From Pedobacter sp. ASV12 (GTDB lineage Bacteria; Bacteroidota; Bacteroidia; Sphingobacteriales; Sphingobacteriaceae): DNA of 64,000 nucleotides. Shown here piece after piece: positions 9,715 through 18,620 of this stretch. The first letter of the stretch is position 1. The number at the start of each line of letters is the position of its first letter. The position numbers were made by a program, and so were the translations under genes. The stretch is taken from positions 124,001 to 188,000 of the forward strand of contig NZ_JAELUC010000001.1 in NCBI RefSeq assembly GCF_016429155.1, read 5' to 3'. The notes below the pieces were generated by a model. The model was given only the letters and a program-made list of their open reading frames with translations, did no database searches and was not told the DNA's origin.

Positions 9715-10491
9715 ATGAAAATCAAACATATTCTAACGATTGTTATTTTGGCTTTAACGAGCCGTACTTTATATGCCCAAAACGCCCGTTTCGTTACACA
9801 AGGGGTAATTGAATACGAAAAAAAGGTAAACATGCTGGCCCTCATTACAGAGCGCATCAAAAAGAGCAAAGACGACACGTGGGGTCAAAAAATACTGGAA
9901 GACTATAAAAAGAACAAGCCGCAATTCAAGATCCTAAAAAGCAGCCTGACTTTCTTAAACGGCAAAACTTTGTTTACGCCAGTAGCCGAAGAGGTCATGG
10001 AAAACAGCTGGTTCGATTTTGAACAGGCCAAGCAAAACAACGTACTTTACACCAACACGCTAAATGGCACCAGCACCGTACAGAAGAAAATATTCGAAGA
10101 AACCTATCTGGTAAAAGACAGCACCCGCAAAATCAACTGGAAGCTAACCGACGAAATCAGGAACATTGCCGGCTACGACTGCAGAAGGGCCAATGCCGTG
10201 ATTATGGATTCGATTTATGTGGTGGCATTCTATACCGACGAAATCCCGGTTTCGGGCGGACCAGAATCTTTTACCGGATTGCCTGGCATGATTTTAGGCC
10301 TTGCCCTGCCTAAAGAGCACATTACCTGGTTTGCTACCTCGGTAAGCGATCAGCCCGTTACCGAAGCCCAGCTAAAGGAACCTACAAAGGGCAAGCCGAC
10401 CGACAACAAAAAACTTTCGATTATTTTAAAAGATGCCTTAAAAGATTGGGGCGATTATGCGCTCGATATCTTAAGGGCTGTTAGTATTTAA
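9715..10491 (+). CDS. GLPGLI family exported protein
   Basis: A 258-aa exported protein. The signal peptide is residues 1-20 (ending LYAQ). The family hallmark appears as FTGLPGMILGL near residue 185. The function of GLPGLI proteins is unknown, but they are commonly encoded beside TonB-receptor-like barrels, as here. ATG at 9715 lies 4 nt after the stop of the barrel gene; earlier in-frame starts lie inside that gene and lack a signal peptide. Convergent with the next gene, 5 nt away. Confidence 0.88.
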   Translation: MKIKHILTIVILALTSRTLYAQNARFVTQGVIEYEKKVNMLALITERIKKSKDDTWGQKILEDYKKNKPQFKILKSSLTFLNGKTLFTPVAEEVMENSWFDFEQAKQNNVLYTNTLNGTSTVQKKIFEETYLVKDSTRKINWKLTDEIRNIAGYDCRRANAVIMDSIYVVAFYTDEIPVSGGPESFTGLPGMILGLALPKEHITWFATSVSDQPVTEAQLKEPTKGKPTDNKKLSIILKDALKDWGDYALDILRAVSI

Positions 10492-10496
10492 ATCTT

Positions 10497-10994
10497 TTAC
10501 GGCTGAACTGTTGCCGAGCCTGCCGACTGAGCGGAATGATTTTGTTTGGCAACCACGTGCATACGGTAGCAGGCCCATAACCATACCAACAACATAGGCA
10601 ACATCCAAAACAAAGAGCCCAGCACAAATGCAAGTACAAATTCCTGTAGGTTTTGGGTGGCCAAGCCACTTAAAATAGTTACGGCAAAGGCCGGTATGGT
10701 GACGAACAATACAATGATAACGGTGTATTTAAGGGCAACCCACACAAAATGCTTTCGTTCCAAAATAACAGAACGGCCCGCGCGCTTGCCATAAATATAG
10801 GTAAGCCCAAAAAGCACGATCAAAATTCCGATTACCCGAACGCTTAAAACGGCATCCATAAAGAAAAGAAAACCGTTGGCAAAATCGCCACGTGTTTCCT
10901 GATACATAAAAAACAGCAGACAAAGTACGACGAGTATTGCCGTTTTTTGTAGAGCCTGCTTGTAGCCAATGCGCTTGGCCTCCTCTAAAGTCAT
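10497..10994 (-). CDS. Small multi-pass membrane protein of unknown function
   Basis: A 165-aa protein with four hydrophobic segments at about 17-33, 50-66, 86-108 and 118-143. The N-terminus (MTLEEAKRIGYKQAL) is amphipathic and the tail is polar. I do not recognise a named family. It begins about 55 nt downstream of the response regulator gene on the same strand, so it may be read through from the RprY/RprX-like operon; no terminator is visible between them. Confidence 0.6.
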   Translation of the reverse strand: MTLEEAKRIGYKQALQKTAILVVLCLLFFMYQETRGDFANGFLFFMDAVLSVRVIGILIVLFGLTYIYGKRAGRSVILERKHFVWVALKYTVIIVLFVTIPAFAVTILSGLATQNLQEFVLAFVLGSLFWMLPMLLVWLWACYRMHVVAKQNHSAQSAGSATVQP

Positions 10995-11049
10995 GTGATT
11001 AGGTTAAAGGGCGGAAGATATGAAAAACCTGCTATTTCTTGGCACGCGA

Positions 11050-11748
11050 CTAGTTCACCAATAGCTTGTAGCCCTTGCCATGAACGTTCAGGATTTCTAC
11101 CTTAGGATCTTCCTTCAGGTATTTGCGCAGCTTGCTCAAGAAAACGTCCATGCTGCGGCCATTAAAATAATTATCGTCGTGCCAAATGCTTAACAGGGCT
11201 TCTTCCCGGGTTAAAACAGTATTTTTCTTGAGGCAGAGCAGCTGCAAGAGTTCGGCTTCCTTGGTCGATAGCTTTTGCTGCTGGCCGTTAAAGTGGATCA
11301 GTTGCGTGGTATAATCGAAGGTATATTTGCCAATCAGGAATTGGGTTTGTACCGGTTCGTTGCTCACGCCTTCTTTGGCCGCCACACGTTTAAGCAGGGC
11401 GTTGATGCGCAGCAACAATTCTTCGATGCGAAAAGGCTTGGTAATGTAATCGTCGCCCCCCAGATCGTAGGCCGAAGCCTTGTCTTCCATCATGGCTTTG
11501 GCGGTAGCAAAGATAATGGGCACCTGCTGATTGGTTTTCCTGATTTCCTTGCCCAAGGTAAAGCCATCTTTTTTAGGCATCATCACGTCTAAGATACAAA
11601 GGTCGAACTGCTGCTTAGAAAAAGCCTTCAGACCTTCTTCACCATCAGTACATAGCACCACATCGAATTTGCCTTTCAGCTGCAAATAGTCTTGCAGCAA
11701 CAGGCCCAAGTTAGGGTCATCTTCTACCAATAGGATCTTCTTCATCAT
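11050..11748 (-). CDS. OmpR-family response regulator (RprY-like)
   Basis: Transcription regulator of 232 aa. The receiver domain (4-120) has acidic residues E9, D10 and D11, phospho-acceptor Asp54 (CILDVMMPKK), the conserved Thr of FATAKA and the KPF lysine. A winged-helix DNA-binding domain occupies about 135-230 (STKEAELLQLL, then DVFLSKLRKYL). It follows the kinase gene by 2 nt, so the two are translated from one message. RprXY of Bacteroides is the nearest characterised pair I can name; orthology is inferred from architecture. ATG at 11745 is an alternative start. Confidence 0.9.
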   Translation of the reverse strand: MMKKILLVEDDPNLGLLLQDYLQLKGKFDVVLCTDGEEGLKAFSKQQFDLCILDVMMPKKDGFTLGKEIRKTNQQVPIIFATAKAMMEDKASAYDLGGDDYITKPFRIEELLLRINALLKRVAAKEGVSNEPVQTQFLIGKYTFDYTTQLIHFNGQQQKLSTKEAELLQLLCLKKNTVLTREEALLSIWHDDNYFNGRSMDVFLSKLRKYLKEDPKVEILNVHGKGYKLLVN

Positions 11749-11750
11749 GA

Positions 11751-13595
11751 TTAATTGCTATGTTTAAATGGTATAATAACTTCGAAAGTGGTACCTCTGT
11801 CTTTTTCGCTCTGCACCTTGATGCTGCCGCCCATTTGCATGAGGATATCTTGTACATAGTTCAGCCCCAAGCCAAAGCCTTTTACATCGTGCAGGTTTCC
11901 GGTATGCACCCTATAAAACTGGTCAAATATGCGTTTGGTTTGGTCTTTGGTCATGCCAATACCCTCGTCGGAAACCTGTATATACAAGTTTTTGAGACTG
12001 CTTCGCGTACTGATGGTAATTTTCGGCTCGTTTAAGCTGTACTTGTTGGCGTTGTCTATCAGGTTGTAAATTACATTAGAAAGGTGCAGTTCGTCGCCCA
12101 TAACCAAGTCGTCGGCCGAATTGAGATTGAGCGTAACCTGGGCATTGCGCTTTTGCAGCTGCAGGCCCATGCTGTCTACTACAGCCATAATCAGGTCGTT
12201 TACATTGACAGGTGCATATTCCAGCTTGATTTCCTTCTTTTCAAGTCGCGCTACGCTCAACACGCGCTCGATGTGGTTGCCCAGGCGAACATTTTCATCA
12301 TAAATGATGTTGGCCAAGCGGCTGATGCGCGTCTTGTCTTCAACCACTTCCGGATCCTTCAACGCTTCGCTGGCAATCATAATGGTGGCTACCGGCGTTT
12401 TAAATTCGTGCGTCATGTTGTTGATGAAATCCGTTTTCATTTCCGATAGCTTCTTTTGTCTGATGATGGCCAAAATGGTATAGGTAAAGATAAAGATCAA
12501 TACCAAAAGCAGGGCTACCGAGGAGGCCAACGTAGCAAACATGTTGCTGAATATCAACGAACTTACATTGGGAAAGCTTACGTAAAGCATTCCTGGGTCG
12601 TTGATCACCACATCATTGCTGAAAACCACATGCTCGAACGTATTTTTAGGCAGAGGCTCATTAATGTTATGTGATACATTCTGGTAGATGATGCGATTCT
12701 TGTCTTTGGCGGGGGTAAGCCAGTAATTGTAGGCAAGCTTGATGTTTTTGCTCAGCAATTCCCGCCGAAGCAGCGTATCGAGTATTTTTTTTGACGGAAT
12801 ACGGTTCTCTAAAGGTACATTTTTGTTGTCGAGCTCTTTAGCCACATCCTGTACCAGGTTAAAGCTGTTGTTGCTAAAAAGGTTTGCCGTATCGGCATAC
12901 AGCCTATCCAGCTCCATTTGGTACTTTTTGCTGGCCTTTGCATCTTCTACCTTGAACTTGGCCATCATATCGGGATCTTTGCTCGGAAAAGAAACCACAT
13001 GGGGCAACCAGTTCTGCGGACTAAAGGCAATATACCTGATGGTGTCGGGCAGCTTTCCCTGCTGCAGGTTGGTTCTCAGGTGCAAAAACCTAGGCCTAAC
13101 TCTTCTGCTGATGAGGTTGCCGTTTACATCCTTGATATCCTCAATATCCAAGCCCAGTTTATTGTTTGCGCTCGAGTTTGGATTAGAATAGATTTGATAT
13201 TCTTCTTCGGTAATCATGAAAGGCGACAAAAAACTGGCCTTGATGGAACTGTCTTGAAAAAGGATATAATCGAGCATTTGCTGCTGTTGCCGGTATTTTC
13301 TTTGGCTCTCGCTGTCCTTAAAGCGAACCTTGAAGGCCACGATGGTATCCGTTTTGCTTTTCAGGTCTTCTTCGCGCTGCCTTCTGGCTTCGTCGTCTTT
13401 TCTATTGATGCTGGTTACGACGTTCTTCTTCTGAATTTTGTTGACCACCGCATTGAGTGCCTGGTTTACATTCTCTTCGAAAAGCCTCGAGTTCAGCTTG
13501 TACGATTCCCTGATGTAATACACCTGCATCACAAAAACACCCAGCAGGGCCAGGGTCATGAGCGCCGTAATTATCCAGAGACTTCTTTTTTTCAT
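11751..13595 (-). CDS. Membrane sensor histidine kinase (RprX-like)
   Basis: Kinase of 614 aa. TM1 is about 7-27, a large periplasmic sensor covers 28-348, and TM2 is about 349-378. The phospho-accepting His396 lies in NNMTHEFKTPVA. The ATPase domain has an N box (NLIDNANKY), G1 (DEGIGMT) and G2 (GFGLGLNYV). There is no obvious HAMP domain. It is the first gene of the kinase-regulator operon. Its promoter has an exact -7 element at 13607-13614, and a TGTTAA direct repeat lies at 13643-13658, suggesting autoregulation or control by a related regulator. The sensed signal is unknown; an envelope signal is plausible. Confidence 0.9.
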   Translation of the reverse strand: MKKRSLWIITALMTLALLGVFVMQVYYIRESYKLNSRLFEENVNQALNAVVNKIQKKNVVTSINRKDDEARRQREEDLKSKTDTIVAFKVRFKDSESQRKYRQQQQMLDYILFQDSSIKASFLSPFMITEEEYQIYSNPNSSANNKLGLDIEDIKDVNGNLISRRVRPRFLHLRTNLQQGKLPDTIRYIAFSPQNWLPHVVSFPSKDPDMMAKFKVEDAKASKKYQMELDRLYADTANLFSNNSFNLVQDVAKELDNKNVPLENRIPSKKILDTLLRRELLSKNIKLAYNYWLTPAKDKNRIIYQNVSHNINEPLPKNTFEHVVFSNDVVINDPGMLYVSFPNVSSLIFSNMFATLASSVALLLVLIFIFTYTILAIIRQKKLSEMKTDFINNMTHEFKTPVATIMIASEALKDPEVVEDKTRISRLANIIYDENVRLGNHIERVLSVARLEKKEIKLEYAPVNVNDLIMAVVDSMGLQLQKRNAQVTLNLNSADDLVMGDELHLSNVIYNLIDNANKYSLNEPKITISTRSSLKNLYIQVSDEGIGMTKDQTKRIFDQFYRVHTGNLHDVKGFGLGLNYVQDILMQMGGSIKVQSEKDRGTTFEVIIPFKHSN

Positions 13596-13606
13596 CTTTA
13601 GTTATT

Positions 13607-13614
13607 CAAAAATA
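13607..13614 (-). promoter_or_regulatory. -7 element of the RprX-like operon
   Basis: Reads TATTTTTG on the minus strand, an exact TAnnTTTG match, 11 nt before the ATG at 13595. The predicted leader is only about 7-8 nt. Confidence 0.5.
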
Positions 13615-13642
13615 GCGAAGTATTAGCCCATAAGCCTAGGTT

Positions 13643-13658
13643 TTAACACTTTTTAACA
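13643..13658 (-). promoter_or_regulatory. TGTTAA direct repeat (site C)
   Basis: On the minus strand the sequence is TGTTAAAAAGTGTTAA, two units 10 bp apart, 28 bp upstream of the -7 element of the kinase-regulator operon. It has the same orientation relative to the gene as sites A (dapF), B and D. Confidence 0.45.
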
Positions 13659-13682
13659 AGTGTGATTGCCAATTGGTTAAAC

Positions 13683-13711
13683 AAAAAAGCCGTCTCGAAA
13701 ATCAAGACGGC
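13683..13711 (-). terminator. Rho-independent terminator of the DUF3127 gene
   Basis: Perfect 7-bp stem GCCGTCT (13689-13695) with AGACGGC (13705-13711), 9-nt loop, followed on the minus strand by a run of six T. Confidence 0.85.
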
Positions 13712-13747
13712 CCGGCATTTAAATTTGTTTGCTTAAAAAAAGATCTT

Positions 13748-14119
13748 TTAGAAAGGAAGATCGTCTTCCTCACCCGCCGATGCGTTAAGGTCGGCAGGGG
13801 CGGCATATTGTGGCGCTGCCGGAGCGGCTCCTGCCGTATTGGTGAGGGCGGTTAGGCGCCAAACCACTAAACTGTTAAAATAAGAGGTTACGCCTTCTTT
13901 GTTGGTCCAAGGACGGCCACGCAAATTGAACGAAACTTCTACTTCGTCGCCCGGTTTCAAACTATCGAACAAAGCTGTCTTATCTTGTAAAGCCTCAAAC
14001 CTGATGTATTCAGGGTAAGTAGGATTTTCTGCATATTCTATAATCAAATCACGTTTTTTAAACGTTTCGCTCACTTGTTGTAACGCACCGATTTCGTGCA
14101 CTTTTCCTTTAATTTCCAT
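13748..14119 (-). CDS. DUF3127 domain protein
   Basis: A 123-aa cytoplasmic protein. Residues 1-90 are a compact beta-rich domain matching DUF3127 (start MEIKGKVHEIG, then VSFNLRGRPWTNKEG), which has an OB-fold-like look. The last 30 residues are Ala/Pro-rich and end in an acidic tail, EEDDLPF, reminiscent of the acidic tip of single-strand DNA-binding proteins. A nucleic-acid role is therefore possible but is an inference. Single gene with its own terminator at 13683-13711. Confidence 0.8.
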   Translation of the reverse strand: MEIKGKVHEIGALQQVSETFKKRDLIIEYAENPTYPEYIRFEALQDKTALFDSLKPGDEVEVSFNLRGRPWTNKEGVTSYFNSLVVWRLTALTNTAGAAPAAPQYAAPADLNASAGEEDDLPF

Positions 14120-14186
14120 TTCAATTCTATATTATTATCCTCGCAAACCAAATCTCTATATTTTTATTGATAACTTCGCAATCTAT

Positions 14187-15377
14187 ATGATGCAAGTTTT
14201 CCACAACAAGAGCAAGGTTATTGTAACCTGCAACAAAAGACTTTCGCCCTACCTGCAAGAAGAAGTTGCAGCGCTGGGCTATACCATTGTACGTGCATTT
14301 GCTACCGGCGTTGAGCTCAACATTACCCTAACCGAATGTATCAAGCTTAACCTTAACCTGAGGTGCGCTAGCCAGATCCTCTATTGCATCAATAGCTTTA
14401 AAGCCAGCAACCCCGATGAGCTCTATAAAGAACTGGCAGCCATGGAATGGGAAGAACTGATCGATTTTTCGGGCTATTTTTCGGTAACTTCAAACGTAGA
14501 CAACCCCACCATTACCACGCCACTTTTTGCCAACCTCAAAGTAAAAGATGCCATTGTAGACCGCATCAAGGATAAAAAAGGCATTAGGCCAAATTCTGGC
14601 TCCGATGCCAATAAAACTGTGGTTCACCTTTATTGGAAAGACAACGAAGCTGACGTTTTTTTAGACACCAGCGGCGAAACCCTAGCCAAGCATAGCTATC
14701 GCAAAATTCCAGGCAAGGCCCCTATGCTCGAAGCCTTGGCTACCAGCGTAATTTTGGCTACCCAATGGGATCAAAAATCACCTTTTGTCAATCCCATGTG
14801 CGGTTCGGGAACCCTGGCCATAGAAGCTGCCTTGCTGGCGACCAACCGCAGGCCAGGCCTGTACCGCATGAATTATGGCTTTATGCACATTTTGGGCTAC
14901 GACGAGGAGGTGTTTTTTGCCGAAAGAAGAATACTGAAAGAACAGGTGATCAAAAACATCGACCTGCAAATCGTGGCTTCCGATCTTTCTGAAGATGCCG
15001 TTGAAGTGAGCCGCAGAAATGCCAAAACCGCTGGCGTTGATACCCTCATTACCTTCGAAGTTTGCGATTTCGAACGCACCCAAGTGCCCCAAACCGGCAA
15101 AGGCGTAGTGGTGTTCAATCCCGAATACGGCGAACGCCTGGGCGTACACAGCCAGCTGGAGCTCACCTACAAAAGAATGGGCGATTTCATGAAAAAACAG
15201 TGCAAGGGCTATTTTGGCTACATCTTTACCGGAAACCCCGATCTGGCCAAGAAAATTGGCTTAAAGGCCGACAAAAAGATCGAATTTTACAATGGTAAGC
15301 TAGATTGCCGTCTTCTCGAATACGAACTCTACGACGGCTCGAGAAGGCCCGACGAGGAAAGACCAAAGAGAGCCTAA
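14187..15377 (+). CDS. THUMP-domain class I RNA methyltransferase (RlmL N-terminal type)
   Basis: Predicted SAM-dependent guanine-N2 RNA methyltransferase of 396 aa. A THUMP RNA-binding region covers about 45-155. The Rossmann methyltransferase domain follows, with NPMCGSGTLAIEAAL as the SAM loop and VVFNPEYGERLG as the catalytic loop. The latter has Glu where the classical motif has NPPY; I recall this as common in Bacteroidota members. The family includes the enzyme making m2G2445 in 23S rRNA, but the target here is not proven. A possible -7 element TAACTTCG is at 14171-14178. Confidence 0.88.
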   Translation: MMQVFHNKSKVIVTCNKRLSPYLQEEVAALGYTIVRAFATGVELNITLTECIKLNLNLRCASQILYCINSFKASNPDELYKELAAMEWEELIDFSGYFSVTSNVDNPTITTPLFANLKVKDAIVDRIKDKKGIRPNSGSDANKTVVHLYWKDNEADVFLDTSGETLAKHSYRKIPGKAPMLEALATSVILATQWDQKSPFVNPMCGSGTLAIEAALLATNRRPGLYRMNYGFMHILGYDEEVFFAERRILKEQVIKNIDLQIVASDLSEDAVEVSRRNAKTAGVDTLITFEVCDFERTQVPQTGKGVVVFNPEYGERLGVHSQLELTYKRMGDFMKKQCKGYFGYIFTGNPDLAKKIGLKADKKIEFYNGKLDCRLLEYELYDGSRRPDEERPKRA

Positions 15378-15497
15378 CAACATACACCTCCGGATTTGGC
15401 AGGTCGCCACCACAGAAAATTTCAATATCCGAAGTTATTTCAAAACCACGGGTGCTTTTTTTTTGTTTATGCTTTCAGATCAACCCTATACAACCAC

Positions 15498-15749
15498 ATG
15501 AAAGATAAGGCAAAACAGCAGATGCAGGAAGTAGCTTCCACAATCAGGAAAATAAGGGAACAGAAAAACTACACCCAAGATTACCTGGCCGCCAAGCTCG
15601 ATATCTCGCAAAATGCATACAGCAAAATAGAGCTGGGCTACAGCAAAATTACCCTCGACAGGCTTTTCCAGATTGCCGTGATTTTAGAAGTTGAGGTCAT
15701 GCAATTGCTCTACCCCGAAAAGACAGGCAACCTAGGACCCTTCGCCTAA
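15498..15749 (+). CDS. Small XRE-family helix-turn-helix regulator
   Basis: An 83-aa protein that is almost entirely a Cro/C1-type HTH domain (IRKIREQKNYTQDYLAAKLD, then ISQNAYSKIELG). ATG at 15498 is preferred because the upstream frame from 15396 is not domain-like and follows the methyltransferase closely. There is no ligand-binding or oligomerisation domain apart from a short tail (LLYPEKTGNLGPFA). No partner toxin is visible beside it, so it looks like a lone regulator rather than an antitoxin. Confidence 0.8.
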   Translation: MKDKAKQQMQEVASTIRKIREQKNYTQDYLAAKLDISQNAYSKIELGYSKITLDRLFQIAVILEVEVMQLLYPEKTGNLGPFA

Positions 15750-15815
15750 ACATTTTTCAACAAAAGACGCTTGTCAACAAAATTCGCGATAACTTGCGGC
15801 CTCATATCTATACCC

Positions 15816-16463
15816 ATGCAGGCTATCATTTCAAAAACCATCGAATTTGTGAAGGCAACCTTGGCAGGCGCCGAAGCGGGCCATGATTGGTTTCATATTG
15901 AACGCGTTTACAAAACCGCCCAAACCATTAATGCCATCGAAAAAGGCGATGAGCTGCTTGTGGCCTTGGCGGCTTTGCTGCACGATATTGCCGACAGCAA
16001 GTTTAACGATGGCGACGAAGAAATCGGCCCTCAAAAAGCAGGCGACTTCCTGAAAAGCATCGATGTAGCCGAACCTATTATCGTACAGGTACAGCAGATC
16101 ATCAAAAACCTTTCTTTCAAAGCCAGTTTGGGCACGCTTACCTTTGCGTCGAAAGAGTTGGACATTGTACAGGATGCCGACCGCCTGGATGCCATTGGCG
16201 CCATTGGGATTGCCCGGGCGTTTACCTACGGTGGCTACAAAAACCGCGTATTGTACGATCCGGCCATTGCACCTAAGCTGAATATGAGCAAGGAAGAATA
16301 CAAGAACACCACGGCACCTACCATTAACCACTTTTACGAAAAGCTGCTGCGACTTAAAGACCTAATGAAAACCCAAACCGGCAAAGCCATGGCCGAAAAA
16401 CGCCATCAGTTTATGCTCGACTACCTGGAGCAGTTTGATGCCGAATGGGAAGGCCGTGCATAA
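15816..16463 (+). CDS. HD-domain metal-dependent phosphohydrolase
   Basis: A 215-aa cytoplasmic hydrolase of the YedJ-like HD superfamily. Metal-binding residues are visible in order: His in AGHDWFHIERVYK, the HD doublet in LLHDIADSKF and Asp in VQDADRLDAIGAIG. The substrate is not evident; members act on phosphate esters, including nucleotides. ATG at 15816 (MQAIISKTIEF) is preferred over a TTG at 15771, which adds a non-conserved-looking extension. Confidence 0.82.
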   Translation: MQAIISKTIEFVKATLAGAEAGHDWFHIERVYKTAQTINAIEKGDELLVALAALLHDIADSKFNDGDEEIGPQKAGDFLKSIDVAEPIIVQVQQIIKNLSFKASLGTLTFASKELDIVQDADRLDAIGAIGIARAFTYGGYKNRVLYDPAIAPKLNMSKEEYKNTTAPTINHFYEKLLRLKDLMKTQTGKAMAEKRHQFMLDYLEQFDAEWEGRA

Positions 16464-16562
16464 GGATAAGTTGGGGAGCTGACAGTTTAGTTAATTAGTG
16501 ATCAACCGAACCTTACCCCAAAAAGCGCTGGTATTTTTACTAATTTTTTTAGCATGATTTGT

Positions 16563-16570
16563 TATTTTTG
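16563..16570 (+). promoter_or_regulatory. -7 element of the rSAM/DUF4130 operon
   Basis: TATTTTTG, an exact TAnnTTTG match, 19 nt before the ATG at 16590; no clear -33 TTTG at the expected distance. Confidence 0.4.
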
Positions 16571-16589
16571 AATTCCAAATCCTGTTAAA

Positions 16590-17846
16590 ATGTCTGAGCG
16601 CCTAAGAGAAAAACTGAACATCCTTGCCGATGCCGCCAAATATGACGTTTCCTGCTCATCAAGTGGCAGCAATCGGAAAAACCACAACAAGGGAGTTGGC
16701 AACGGCCATATATCGGGCATTTGCCATACCTATACCGAGGACGGGCGCTGTGTATCATTGCTCAAAATCCTGCTTACCAACCACTGCATCTTTGATTGTG
16801 CGTATTGCGTAAGCAGAAAAAGCAACGACATTGAACGCGCAGCCTTTACGGTAGAAGAGGTAGTAGAACTAACCATGAACTTTTATCGGCGCAACTACAT
16901 AGAAGGCCTATTTCTTAGCTCCGGGATCTTTAAAAATGCCGACTTTACCATGGAAAGGCTATTGCGCGTGGTCAAGAAACTGAGGCTTGAAGAAAAATAC
17001 AACGGCTATATCCACCTCAAAACCATTCCAGGAGCTAGCGACGAGCTGATCAAAGAGGCAGGCCTTTATGCCGACCGCATGAGCATCAACCTGGAAATGC
17101 CTACCGAAAGCGGATTGAAATTACTCGCTCCAGAAAAAAGCCACCAGGATGTGATGAAACCCCTGGGATTTGTACAACAACAAATCGTGCAGTTTACCGA
17201 AGAAAAAAAATTGATCAAGCACGTACCCCAATTCGTGCCGGCAGGCCAAAGCACCCAAATGGTGGTTGGTGCCACCCCCGAAACAGATAAGGACATTATG
17301 TATACCGCTGAGGCCTTTTATCGAAACTTCTCGCTCAAAAGGGTCTATTATTCTGGCTACATTCCCATTAGCAACGACAGCCGTATGCCACTTATCGGCA
17401 GCCAGCCCCCTTTGCTTAGGGAAAACCGGCTTTACCAAACCGATTGGCTCATGCGTTTTTATGGGTTCAACGTTAGAGAAATATTGAACGATAGCCACCC
17501 ACACCTCGATACCGACATCGACCCCAAATTGAGCTGGGCTTTGCGCAACCTCCAGTATTTTCCTGTCGACATCAATACAGCAACCTACCAAATGATTATG
17601 CGCATACCTGGAATAGGCATTGCATCGGCCCAAAAAATCGTCAAGGCCAGGCAGTTTGGCAGGCTGCATATTTATCAGTTACAAAAAATTGGCGTGGCCT
17701 ATAGTCGCGCCAAATATTTTATTACTTGTGCCGATACGCCTTTTCAACTTCGGGATTACCAAGCTACGCAGCTCAAAGCCTTTATCTTGGCCGAAAGCCA
17801 AAGCAAATACCTCAAAACCGACCGGCAGCAACTTGCGCTTTTCTGA
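16590..17846 (+). CDS. Putative DNA modification/repair radical SAM protein (TIGR03916 type)
   Basis: A 418-aa radical SAM enzyme. The iron-sulfur cluster motif CX3CX2C is Cys66, Cys70 and Cys73 (NHCIFDCAYC). A helix-hairpin-helix DNA-binding motif (MRIPGIGIASAQKIVKAR) lies at about 336-353. This combination and the neighbouring DUF4130 protein match the family annotated as a putative DNA modification/repair radical SAM protein; to my knowledge its reaction is uncharacterised. The next gene starts one base after this stop, so the two are certainly co-transcribed. Cys-rich surroundings (Cys22, Cys45, Cys54) could hold further metal ligands. Confidence 0.88.
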   Translation: MSERLREKLNILADAAKYDVSCSSSGSNRKNHNKGVGNGHISGICHTYTEDGRCVSLLKILLTNHCIFDCAYCVSRKSNDIERAAFTVEEVVELTMNFYRRNYIEGLFLSSGIFKNADFTMERLLRVVKKLRLEEKYNGYIHLKTIPGASDELIKEAGLYADRMSINLEMPTESGLKLLAPEKSHQDVMKPLGFVQQQIVQFTEEKKLIKHVPQFVPAGQSTQMVVGATPETDKDIMYTAEAFYRNFSLKRVYYSGYIPISNDSRMPLIGSQPPLLRENRLYQTDWLMRFYGFNVREILNDSHPHLDTDIDPKLSWALRNLQYFPVDINTATYQMIMRIPGIGIASAQKIVKARQFGRLHIYQLQKIGVAYSRAKYFITCADTPFQLRDYQATQLKAFILAESQSKYLKTDRQQLALF

Positions 17847-17847
17847 T

Positions 17848-18606
17848 ATGATTTATGTTTTTGACCAAAGCCTTGAAGGCCTTTTGACGGCCATTTTCGA
17901 ATGGTTTGAGCGCAAGCCCGGCGCAGTAAGGCTTTGCAGCACTTTACACTACCAGCCTGACGCCTTTAGTGAAACCCTGTTCATCCACACCGATAGCGAA
18001 AAGGCAGGCCGCGTGTGGAAAGGCCTGCAGCAACGCCTATCCAAAGAATGGCTGCGCAAGCTTTATTGTTGCTTTCTTTCCGAGCAAGAAGAAGCTTTTG
18101 TGGCTTTTTTTAACTGTTGTTGCATCTTATTCAAGCAGCAAGGCGCAGAGCAAAACTATGGCGACCCCTTTGTTTTGACCGTGGCAAAGCTGGCCCGGAG
18201 CGTAGAACGTGAAAAGCACCGTATGGAAGCCTTTATCAGGTTCGAAAAGGCAGAAGACGGCCTGTTTTATTGTGGCATCGATCCCGATTTCAATGTTATT
18301 CCCTTAATTGCAGGGCATTTTACCCAGCGTTATGCAGACCAGCGTTGGGTGATCTACGACATCAAAAGGAACTACGGTATTTATTACGACCTGCGGCAAA
18401 CCACAGAAATCTTTCTCGAAAACGGCCTGCAACTGCTTCAACAAAAGGAAAAAGTCCAACAAGACGAAAAGGAGAAGCTCTATGCCAACCTCTGGAAAGA
18501 CTACTTTAAAAGCACCAATATCCAATCCCGCAAGAACACCAAGCTGCACGTGAGGCATGTACCCAAGCGCTATTGGAAATACCTTACCGAAAAGCAACCA
18601 GAATAA
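17848..18606 (+). CDS. DUF4130 / TIGR03915 probable DNA metabolism protein
   Basis: A 252-aa protein matching the family always found beside the radical SAM protein above. In some bacteria it is fused to a uracil-DNA-glycosylase-like domain; here the protein stops after the DUF4130 part and no glycosylase gene is nearby. It is basic in the C-terminal 40 residues (SRKNTKLHVRHVPKRYW). ATG at 17848 lies 1 nt after the radical SAM stop codon; an earlier start at 17620 lies inside that gene. Its role is inferred to be binding or processing the damaged DNA with the radical SAM partner. Confidence 0.88.
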   Translation: MIYVFDQSLEGLLTAIFEWFERKPGAVRLCSTLHYQPDAFSETLFIHTDSEKAGRVWKGLQQRLSKEWLRKLYCCFLSEQEEAFVAFFNCCCILFKQQGAEQNYGDPFVLTVAKLARSVEREKHRMEAFIRFEKAEDGLFYCGIDPDFNVIPLIAGHFTQRYADQRWVIYDIKRNYGIYYDLRQTTEIFLENGLQLLQQKEKVQQDEKEKLYANLWKDYFKSTNIQSRKNTKLHVRHVPKRYWKYLTEKQPE

Positions 18607-18620
18607 AGCTACGGCTGCTT

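Noticed and set aside
15396..15749. Longer start for the XRE regulator at 15396
   Set aside because: The extra 34 residues are not domain-like and lie directly after the methyltransferase stop; ATG at 15498 fits the HTH domain.
15498..15749. Antitoxin of a toxin-antitoxin pair
   Set aside because: No short toxin-like gene is adjacent; the neighbours are a methyltransferase and an HD hydrolase with separate roles.
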